NCBI GenBank assembly: GCA_015062815.1
Contig: SUTP01000009.1
Coordinates: 1-34,667, forward strand
Origin: Methanosphaera stadtmanae
GTDB taxonomy: Archaea; Methanobacteriota; Methanobacteria; Methanobacteriales; Methanobacteriaceae
Direction: 5' to 3'
Length of the DNA: 34,667 bases
Part shown: positions 18,991 to 26,813 of the stretch, in pieces
Layout of the letters: every line of letters starts with the position of its first letter
Position numbering within the stretch: the stretch's first letter is position 1
Program-made: the position numbers and the translations under genes
The notes under the pieces: generated by a model
Databases searched by the model: none
Told to the model about the DNA's origin: nothing
Seen by the model: only the letters and a program-made list of their open reading frames with translations

Positions 18991-21240
18991 TTAGAATGGT
19001 AAACTAGTGTATCTTCTTATAGATCCACATTTATACCAATTATTTATAACACCATATGAATTACGTGATGATGTTAAATCACAAGAATGCCAACTACCAT
19101 CAACATATACTTCAGCCCACACGTGACCTGTTACAAGTCCACTTGTAAAGTAACAAGTTGCATGACAGTATCTAGAAGGAATATTACATGCTCTTGAAAC
19201 AGCTATCATTAAATGAGCTAAATCACAACAATTACCTGCTCTAGCATTCCAAGTTTGCACTGCTCCTTTATGAGTATTATAGTAGTAACTATAACTTGTT
19301 CTACTATTTAGATAATTGAAAATATTTCTAGCTAATTGAGCAGTACTTGAATAACCTTGTGCTTTGATAGTTTTAGCAAGACTTTGGATTGTTGAACTTG
19401 AAACTTGGCAGTTTGAAGTAGCTTTAACGTAAGATTCAAATCCTTTAGGAACACTTGTTGTAACTTTAACAGTTAACTTGATTTTAGCAGAACTTGATTT
19501 ATATATTCCTGTTCCCACATAAGTTGTTACTACATTGTAAGTTGTAGCACTATATGTGGTAGGTATTTTGTAATTAAGTGTTGCTACTCCATTAGATATC
19601 GAAGCAGTTCCAATTTTTTTTCCTAAAATCCAGAAATTAACACTACCTTTAGTAACTGTAAGGCCAGTACTAGTTTTAACAGTGGTTTTTAAAGTCACAC
19701 TATTTCCAGTTGAACCACTAACAGCAGTTGGACTTTGTACAGTAGCTACTGGATTTATATTAAGAGTTCCTTTACTTGAACTAGTTTTGTAGTGTCCATA
19801 TCCGCTGTATACTGCGGTTATTGTGTAACTTGTACGTGTCGGATCATTTGGTATTTTATATGTTATTTTTGCTATTCCGTGGGTAACGTTTGCTTTTCCT
19901 ATGGTTACACCATTTGCTTTGAATGTAACAATTCCATTAGCAATACCTGTTCCTGTACCTTTATTTTTTACTGTTGCTGTTATTGTAGTTGAACTTCCAA
20001 TAGTACCTGCTTTAGTAGTTACTTTTGTAACTGTACTGGTATTTCTTACTGTTAATAAACCATCATCAGTACTTACTTTATAAATTCCAGTTCCAGCATA
20101 TGTAGCAGTTATGGCGTACTTATTACGTGTTGCATTGCTTGGTACTTTGTATGTTATTTTTGCTATTCCCTTGGTTACATTTGCTTTTCCTATGGTCACT
20201 CCATTTGTTTTGAAAACAACTGTACCACCAGTAATATTGGCTGCAGTTGCTTTATTTTTTACATTTGCTCTTATAGTTACAGAACTTCCAATAGTACCTG
20301 CTGTAGGAATTACTTGTGTTGCTGTACTTATTTTATTTACTGTTATTGATCTGTTAAAATTACTTGTTTTATAAAGTCCATATCCTGAATAAATGGCTGT
20401 AACAGTGTAATTTTTTGCACTTCGTGGTAGCTTGTATTTTATTGTTGCTACACCATTTTTTACAGTTGTTTTATTTAAACTTATTCCATTTACTTTGAAA
20501 ACAACACTTCCACCAGTAATGTTAGCTGCAGTTAATTTATCTTTTACTGTCGCTGTTAAAGTTATAGTTTCTCCAACAGTTCCGGATACCTTTGGCACAT
20601 AAGTTGCTGTACTTATTTTATTTATAGTTAATTTTCCTGTAGCTTTACTAGAAGCATATTTACTTGTTCCACTGTAAACAACAGTTAAATTGTAATAAGT
20701 ATGTTTTGTAGTGTTAGGCACAGTATATTTATATGTTGCTTGACCATTAACAACATTTATTGTGGCTAAACTAACACCATTTGCTTTAAATACTAATTTT
20801 CCACCAGTTACTTTTTGACCAGAACTAGTTTTTATTGTTGCATTTAACACAACTGTTTTTCCAATTGTTCCACTTACAGAATTAACTGTTACTTTAGTAG
20901 TAGTTAATTTATTTGCGGTCAGCTGGGTTTTTGATACAGATTTGCTTATGCTATCTGTTGTAGCAGTGCTGTTATCGCTACTGATTTGACTTATATTTGT
21001 GTTTATTGTTGAATAAGCACCACTATTTGAATTTAAATTTGTATTATTATTTGTATTTGCTTCAGTTGTACTTTCTGTATTACTTGAATCTTGGATAGTA
21101 CTAGTTGTAGTACTAATGTCAGTAGTAGTATTCGGTGTTATCGCTGTTAATTCAGTATTATTTGAATCTGTAGCGGATACAGATCCGATTATTAATATTG
21201 TTGCAAATATTAAAATCGTTATACAAAAATAACCCTTAAT
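18991..21240 (-). CDS. secreted adhesin-like protein: signal peptide, S/T/N-rich linker, Ig-like repeats, C-terminal transglutaminase/peptidase-C71-like domain
   Basis: The ORF stays open 5' of the track start: frame from ATT 21240 reads (M)KGYFCITILIFATILIIGSVSATDSNNTELTAITPNTTT...TTTKVTVNSVSGTIGKTVV-LNATIKTSSGQ. AAGGAGGT (21247-21254) sits 6 nt upstream of ATT. C-terminus 'RAGNCCDLAHLMIAVSRACNIPSRYCHATCYFTSGLVTGHVWAEVYVDGSWHSCDLTSS' has a Cys-His-Asp triad. Confidence 0.8.
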   Translation of the reverse strand: MKGYFCITILIFATILIIGSVSATDSNNTELTAITPNTTTDISTTTSTIQDSSNTESTTEANTNNNTNLNSNSGAYSTINTNISQISSDNSTATTDSISKSVSKTQLTANKLTTTKVTVNSVSGTIGKTVVLNATIKTSSGQKVTGGKLVFKANGVSLATINVVNGQATYKYTVPNTTKHTYYNLTVVYSGTSKYASSKATGKLTINKISTATYVPKVSGTVGETITLTATVKDKLTAANITGGSVVFKVNGISLNKTTVKNGVATIKYKLPRSAKNYTVTAIYSGYGLYKTSNFNRSITVNKISTATQVIPTAGTIGSSVTIRANVKNKATAANITGGTVVFKTNGVTIGKANVTKGIAKITYKVPSNATRNKYAITATYAGTGIYKVSTDDGLLTVRNTSTVTKVTTKAGTIGSSTTITATVKNKGTGTGIANGIVTFKANGVTIGKANVTHGIAKITYKIPNDPTRTSYTITAVYSGYGHYKTSSSKGTLNINPVATVQSPTAVSGSTGNSVTLKTTVKTSTGLTVTKGSVNFWILGKKIGTASISNGVATLNYKIPTTYSATTYNVVTTYVGTGIYKSSSAKIKLTVKVTTSVPKGFESYVKATSNCQVSSSTIQSLAKTIKAQGYSSTAQLARNIFNYLNSRTSYSYYYNTHKGAVQTWNARAGNCCDLAHLMIAVSRACNIPSRYCHATCYFTSGLVTGHVWAEVYVDGSWHSCDLTSSRNSYGVINNWYKCGSIRRYTSLPF
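19440..20900 (-). repeat. tandem Ig-like repeats within the surface protein, about 95-97 aa (~290 bp) each
   Basis: Repeated 'STAT.V....GTIGSSVTI.A.VKNK.T...I..G.V.FK.NGVTIGKANVT.GIAKITYK.P......Y.ITA.Y.G.G.YK.S'; near-identical DNA at about 19850-19950 and 20140-20240. Confidence 0.85.
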
Positions 21241-21305
21241 GTTAAGACCTCCTTATAATAAATTTTAATTTTCAACTAAAATTTATTTTTATAATTGGGT
21301 TAATC

Positions 21306-21329
21306 ATTAATTGTTAGTAAACAATTAAT
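21306..21329. promoter_or_regulatory. perfect 10-bp inverted repeat upstream of the surface-protein gene
   Basis: ATTAATTGTT(21306-21315)-AGTA... wait-free count: arms 21306-21315 and 21320-21329 (AACAATTAAT), 4-nt spacer AGTA. Confidence 0.5.
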
Positions 21330-21904
21330 TAGATATAACTTTTATTTTTTTTATTATTTAAATATTAGTTTAAATTCATTATTTTAATAACTATTTATTT
21401 CTATTTAAATCAATAACGAATTAAATAAACTTATTTAAATCTAAAATCTTCATATTATCTGTTTTTATTATACAAACTTCTTATTTAAACTTTTTTAAAT
21501 CTTATAATCATTTTATATATCTGTTGAAAAATGATATTACTAGATTGAATTATGTGTAATACCATTTGAATAAATTAAAATAAACCTATTTTAATTTAAT
21601 ATGCTCTTATTTATCCTTAAAAACTTCTAAAAAGAATTATTATTCTATTTTTATTTTAGTACAAAGTGATTAAATATTTTTTAAATAACTCTTTTAAGAA
21701 TTTTTTAGATATGTATTGAATGTATTACAAATATTTAATGATGAAAAGTTTTCTAAAAATAATTAATAGGGATTATATATATAATTGTAACAAATGTAAT
21801 TAAGATAATTATACTAATAGTAACAAGATTTCTTTTAGAAAAATTATTAAGTTTTGGAAATATATATAAAATTATATTTTTATATGGATTATTAAGGTGA
21901 TTAA

Positions 21905-22246
21905 ATGAGTGAAAAAATAACATATGATGATGTTAAAAGATATGAACATTTGTTTACAATGGCGCCTTCATTTATGCTTGGTGCAATGGCAAGACGTAAT
22001 GCTAATTTAGTATCTAAATTTGATTTTAAAATTAAATCCACATTAGTTAAATTAAATGATGTACAAAAAGAGAAATTAAAAGCTTTATTAAATGCAGACA
22101 TTAATGATTTACAAGCTCTTATGAAAATCGGTTATGATCAAACCCATAAAAAACAGTATAAAATATTAGCCGATCCTAAAAATCATGATTTTATTAAAAA
22201 AAATATTGAAGAACTTAGGAAATTAGTGGAATCAGAAAAAAATTAA
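21905..22246 (+). CDS. hypothetical protein
   Basis: 113 aa, preceded by AAGGTG; no family recognised. Confidence 0.65.
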   Translation: MSEKITYDDVKRYEHLFTMAPSFMLGAMARRNANLVSKFDFKIKSTLVKLNDVQKEKLKALLNADINDLQALMKIGYDQTHKKQYKILADPKNHDFIKKNIEELRKLVESEKN

Positions 22247-22260
22247 GAAGAATTTTTTTT

Positions 22261-22839
22261 TTATTCTATTGAAACTTCTACTTTTTCTTCTTCATCTTCA
22301 GTTTCTTCTTCTTTATCTTCAGTTTCTTCTTTTTTATCTTCAGTTTCTTCAGATTTGATTACTTTATTAATTAATATATAATCTCCGATACCTGCAATAT
22401 CATTTTTTGTGATGGTCATAATATTTTTTTTACCGAATGAAGATGTGTTGGGTAATTCAATTGTTAATCCTGTAATAATTTTTTCTTCGAAATCTAAATT
22501 TATACCAGAAACTCTTCCGTTGTCATTTCCTTTTGTGTTAAGAACTTTTTTCCCAATGATTTCATTAATTGTAGCATCTTTTTCTTCACTTGTAGGTATT
22601 TTGTCTAATTTGTTTTTTTCACAGTCCTCTTGGGTTAGTGATACTTGTAAATAATCTCCAAAACCAATTATTTCTGATGGTTCAATAGGATAATATTTTT
22701 TGCTTAAAGGGTTTCCTACTGATCCGTATATTTTTGAAATTTTAAATGTTTCTGTGTTGAAAGTCATCTCTGCAATTTTTGCTAAATCTTTAATGTTTTT
22801 GTCTATTATTTTTTTTCCTAATATCTCATTTATATTCAT
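22261..22839 (-). CDS. tandem PRC-barrel protein with acidic repeat tail
   Basis: 192 aa; 'NINEILGKKIIDK...EPSEIIGFGDYLQVS' and 'TINEIIGKKVLNTKGNDNGRVSGINLDFEEKIITGL...TKNDIAGIGDYILIN' are PRC-barrel-like; tail EETEDKKEETEDKEEETEDEEE. Confidence 0.8.
   Translation of the reverse strand: MNINEILGKKIIDKNIKDLAKIAEMTFNTETFKISKIYGSVGNPLSKKYYPIEPSEIIGFGDYLQVSLTQEDCEKNKLDKIPTSEEKDATINEIIGKKVLNTKGNDNGRVSGINLDFEEKIITGLTIELPNTSSFGKKNIMTITKNDIAGIGDYILINKVIKSEETEDKKEETEDKEEETEDEEEKVEVSIE
22295..22355 (-). repeat. 21-bp direct repeat (about 3 copies) coding for the acidic heptad EETEDKx
   Basis: tcttcagtttcttcttcttta / tcttcagtttcttctttttta / tcttcagtttcttcaga. Confidence 0.85.
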
Positions 22840-22920
22840 ATAATCCCTTCTAAAAAAATTATATAACGTAGTTATCTAATATAATTTATATTATATATAT
22901 TTTTGTAGTGTTTATATATT

Positions 22921-23460
22921 TTATTTTAAGTATTCTTTTAGTTCATTAATAGTTAATAATGGTGTGAATTTAATATTTTTTTCTTCAAATGCTTCTTGAG
23001 CTCCTTCTTGTCTATCAATAATAACAAAAGCTTCAATTATTTTTCCACCATTATTTTCAATAACATCTATTGATTTAAATAATGATCCTCCAGTGGTTGT
23101 AACATCTTCAACAATTATTACCTGATCATTTTCGAGAAGTTCTCCTTCTATTTGTTTATTAGTTCCATAGGATTTTTTTGTTTTTCTAATCATTAGCATA
23201 GGTTTTTTAGATATTAATGATGTTGCAGTTGCAATTGGTACAGCTCCTAAGGCAGGACCTGCTATTTTATCTATGTTCATGTCTTGAATTTTTTCAGTTA
23301 TGAGATGAGCTACACATTCAAGAATAGCTGGTTCTGTTATTGCTTTTTTCATATCAATATAATAATCACTTTTTCTACCAGAAGATAATGTAAAATCTCC
23401 AAATTTAATTACATTGTCTTTTTTTAATAATTCCATTAGTTTAGTTTTATAATCAGTCAT
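22921..23460 (-). CDS. pyrE: orotate phosphoribosyltransferase
   Basis: 179 aa; 'FGDFTLSSGRKSDYYIDMKKAITEP', 'IAGPALGAVPIATATSL', PRPP motif 'VIIVEDVTTTGGSL'. Confidence 0.95.
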   Translation of the reverse strand: MTDYKTKLMELLKKDNVIKFGDFTLSSGRKSDYYIDMKKAITEPAILECVAHLITEKIQDMNIDKIAGPALGAVPIATATSLISKKPMLMIRKTKKSYGTNKQIEGELLENDQVIIVEDVTTTGGSLFKSIDVIENNGGKIIEAFVIIDRQEGAQEAFEEKNIKFTPLLTINELKEYLK

Positions 23461-23484
23461 ATAATCATCTTTTTTATTATTTTT

Positions 23485-23763
23485 TCATAACTCGTTGATT
23501 ATTGATAATGCTTCATCTATGGTTTGTTTTAGAATTATTTTATCACCAATACAGTTTATCATTTCAAAGGGTATAATAGTATCAGTTTCCTTATTTTTAT
23601 TAAATATGCCATTTTTATTCTCACTTTTTTCTTTAACTATTAATGATTGAATAGAATTAGTGGCAGTGTCAATATTAACATCTTTTACCGTTCCTATAAC
23701 TTTTATTTCACTATTAAGTACTTCTATACCTATTATATCTCTTAATACACGCATTTTAATCAC
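23485..23763 (-). CDS. single PRC-barrel protein
   Basis: 92 aa (likely MRVLRDIIGIEVLNSEIKVIGTVKDVNIDTATNSIQSLIVKEK...TIIPFEMINCIGDKIIL). Confidence 0.75.
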   Translation of the reverse strand: MIKMRVLRDIIGIEVLNSEIKVIGTVKDVNIDTATNSIQSLIVKEKSENKNGIFNKNKETDTIIPFEMINCIGDKIILKQTIDEALSIINEL

Positions 23764-23931
23764 AATTTTTTTAATAAAATAATTATTGTCTAATAAATTA
23801 ATATTAGGATAAAATATTAAATCAACATGTTTATTGTCTATTATTATAATTTTTTTAAAATATAATTATTATGAAAAAATCTAATTATTTCTAAAGATAT
23901 ATGTGGTATTAAATAGTTAAGGAAATAAATT

Positions 23932-24441
23932 ATGAAAGTATATATTTTGGATGCTTCAGCATTAATTAATGGTTTTTATTCTAAAGATTCATTAAATTTA
24001 ATGACTTCTTCTGCTATTAATGAAATTAAAGATATTAATACGGAAATGTTATTAAATAATTGTATTAATGAAGGTATACTTAAAATTGAGCACATTGATT
24101 TTGATGATTTTCCGGAGATATATGATGTTTTATCAGTTTCTGGGGATTTAATGCGATTATCTCAAACAGATAAAGAAATTGTAGCATTATCGGTTAAATA
24201 TAAAAATTTGGGATATGATGTCATAACAGTTACTGATGATTATTCTATGCAGAATGCTCTTAAATTATTGAATATTTCATTTAAAACTGTTTTGACTAAG
24301 GGAATTGATGAAACTATTCAATGGAAAAAATTATGTAAAGGCTGTAGAAAAGAGTATCCTTCAGATACTAAAGATGAAATTTGTGAAATTTGTGGTTCAC
24401 CAATTATTAGAAAACGAGTTAATGCTCATAGTAATAGTTAA
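23932..24441 (+). CDS. nob1: PIN-domain/Zn-ribbon rRNA maturation endonuclease Nob1
   Basis: 169 aa; 'YILDASALINGF', 'LSQTDKEIVALSVKYKNLGYDVITVTDDYSMQNAL', C-terminal CKGCRKEYPSDTKDEICEICGSPI. Confidence 0.9.
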   Translation: MKVYILDASALINGFYSKDSLNLMTSSAINEIKDINTEMLLNNCINEGILKIEHIDFDDFPEIYDVLSVSGDLMRLSQTDKEIVALSVKYKNLGYDVITVTDDYSMQNALKLLNISFKTVLTKGIDETIQWKKLCKGCRKEYPSDTKDEICEICGSPIIRKRVNAHSNS

Positions 24442-24453
24442 AGGAGATAAATT

Positions 24454-25584
24454 ATGCGATATCATAAAATTGGTGTAATTGTACATGGTCCAGGTATAGT
24501 TGATACAGGTTATGCTAAAAAAATTATTGATTTATTAAAAAATTATGGTGATGTTACATGTCGACTTGGCGGAACTATGGGTCGGACTGCTGTGATTGAT
24601 GCTAATTTAGAGAATATAATTAATATTGAAGATAAATTATTACCTAGTCAATCTGTAAAATTATTATCCCAGACTAATGATGTATTATTTCTATTAAATT
24701 ATGGTAAGTCAGTAATTACAGGACATACTTTTGGTTATAAAGTTTTTAATAATGCTGGTGGAAATTTGAATTTAGTTCAAATAGAACGTCCTGGTGAAGA
24801 TGATGGTACTATAATACAGTGGAACAATCAAACAGATTCTTATTTAATAAAATCTATTAGTGAATCATTAAAATTATCTATTACTACTTCAACTGAAGCA
24901 ACTGACTTGGTTCATAATTTAACTGGCTTTAATAAGGATAATTCCAGAGTCACACGTAAAGTTGCAGGCGTAAGTCCTGGTGAGAATATTATGCTCAATG
25001 GGATGGTGATTGGTCGTGCAACTAGTGATGATTTAACAATTATATCTGAAGATAATTCAATTACTGAAATGATTGGTGGTCAAATAAAGTATCATGGACT
25101 TGAAAAATTGGGTAAAGTGGATTTATCTAAAGCTATTATTAAAACGGGTTTGTTACGTAAATCAGATAATATAAAACCAAGACAAATTAATCATAAATCA
25201 AGTGATGATTTAACTGCTGTTTATTTAAGTCATGCTGCAGAGGATATATATCAATTTAGAAATTGTGATATTTTAGTAAGTGTTGGGGATGATACTACTT
25301 TATTGTCTTCAGATATATTATATAGATTTAATGTACCAATTATAGGAATAACTGATGGGGATTTGGATAAAGTTGTTTTAAAAGGATTTAAATTAGATGA
25401 TTCTTTAATAATACAAGTTAAATCAGGTTATGATGATATAATTGGCAATAAGATTCATGAAAAATTATTTAATAATCAAACGTATTTATCAATAACAAGT
25501 ATTGATGAATTTAAACAAGAAATAATTAATATTATTGATGAGTCAGGTATAGATTATCATTTTGTTAACAAACAATTAAATTAA
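24454..25584 (+). CDS. DUF2117-family protein
   Basis: 376 aa; 'IGVIVHGPGIVDTGYAKKIIDLLKNYGDVTCRLGGTMGRTAVIDA'. Confidence 0.75.
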   Translation: MRYHKIGVIVHGPGIVDTGYAKKIIDLLKNYGDVTCRLGGTMGRTAVIDANLENIINIEDKLLPSQSVKLLSQTNDVLFLLNYGKSVITGHTFGYKVFNNAGGNLNLVQIERPGEDDGTIIQWNNQTDSYLIKSISESLKLSITTSTEATDLVHNLTGFNKDNSRVTRKVAGVSPGENIMLNGMVIGRATSDDLTIISEDNSITEMIGGQIKYHGLEKLGKVDLSKAIIKTGLLRKSDNIKPRQINHKSSDDLTAVYLSHAAEDIYQFRNCDILVSVGDDTTLLSSDILYRFNVPIIGITDGDLDKVVLKGFKLDDSLIIQVKSGYDDIIGNKIHEKLFNNQTYLSITSIDEFKQEIINIIDESGIDYHFVNKQLN

Positions 25585-25642
25585 TATTCAATTAATATGA
25601 AACTAATATTATATCTAAATGAAAAAAAGAAGGAGATTAATT

Positions 25643-26626
25643 TTGGATTTTGAAGAAATAATTAATTCAATAAGGACATTTAAAGGAGTGACTAGGAAAA
25701 GTTCAATTGCTGATGTTCGTGAAAAATTAAAAGATGTATATAATATATCTGGAAATGTACATTTGGCTTTTGGTGATGATGCTGCTGCAATAGATATTGG
25801 AGATAATAAATTAATGTTACTTGCAACAGATGGTATATGGGGTCCTTTAATGGATATTAATCCTAGATGGGCTGGGTATTGTTCGGTTCTTGTTAATGTA
25901 AATGATATTGCTGCTATGGGTGGAATTCCTATGGGAATGACTAATGTTCTTTCTTCATCAGATTCAGAAGTTACTTCCCAGATTATGGAAGGAATTAATG
26001 AAGGTGTAAAAAAATTTGGTGTACCTATGGTTGGTGGTCATACTCATCCTGATACTCCATATGATGCACTTGATGTTGCAATTAGTGGAATTGTTGATAA
26101 AGATGCAGTTATACCAAGTTGTGGTGCTCAAGTAGGAGATAATGTAATAATTGCTATTGATCTTGATGGACAAGTTTATCCGGGTACTGAAATAAATTGG
26201 GATACTACTTCTGATAAAACACCTGAATATGTTCAAGATCAAATAAAAGTAATGAATACTATTGGTAAAAAACATTTAGTTAATGCAGCTAAGGATATTA
26301 GTAATCCTGGTGCTGTGGGAACATTAGGGATGCTTTTAGAAGCATCATCTAAGGGTGCTGATATAGATCTGGAACTAATTCCAAAACCTGAAGATATGGA
26401 TTGGATCAGCTGGTTTAAAATGTATCCAGGGTCTGCTTTTGTTATATCTGCTCCTGAAAAATCAACGGATAAAGTCATTGATTTACTTAATAAAACACAT
26501 ATTGATGCCGCTTGTGTGGGTACTATAACAGATACTAAAAAATTAAACATGTCCTATAAAAATGATAAAAGAACGGTATTTGATTTTAATTCTGAAATAA
26601 TTATGGGATTTTCAGAAGATAAATAA
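25643..26626 (+). CDS. methanogenesis marker protein 2 (AIR synthase-like)
   Basis: 'LAFGDDAAAIDIGDNKLMLLATDGIWGPLMDINPRWAGYCSVLVNVNDIAAMGGIPMGMTNVLSS'. TTG 25643 lies 7 nt after GGAG; the track start 25619 precedes the Shine-Dalgarno. Confidence 0.9.
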   Translation: MDFEEIINSIRTFKGVTRKSSIADVREKLKDVYNISGNVHLAFGDDAAAIDIGDNKLMLLATDGIWGPLMDINPRWAGYCSVLVNVNDIAAMGGIPMGMTNVLSSSDSEVTSQIMEGINEGVKKFGVPMVGGHTHPDTPYDALDVAISGIVDKDAVIPSCGAQVGDNVIIAIDLDGQVYPGTEINWDTTSDKTPEYVQDQIKVMNTIGKKHLVNAAKDISNPGAVGTLGMLLEASSKGADIDLELIPKPEDMDWISWFKMYPGSAFVISAPEKSTDKVIDLLNKTHIDAACVGTITDTKKLNMSYKNDKRTVFDFNSEIIMGFSEDK

Positions 26627-26813
26627 TCTCCTTAATCCATTATTTTTTTTATTAGCTATTTTTTCATATTAAACTATTTTTATATTTAAGTTATTATTAT
26701 TAATAATAAAACCTATAACTAACAGTATAGAAATACTTCGTAAAATTTCTAGAAAAATTGAATTAAATATAGAATCGTGTGTCATAAATTGATTCTTATT
26801 TTGAGGCGAAAAT

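Noticed and set aside
19792-20374. Plus-strand ORFs within the Ig-repeat gene
   Set aside because: Repeated antisense frames created by the tandem repeats; no start signals.
25964-26550. Minus-strand ORFs inside mmp2
   Set aside because: Antisense to a strongly recognised marker protein.
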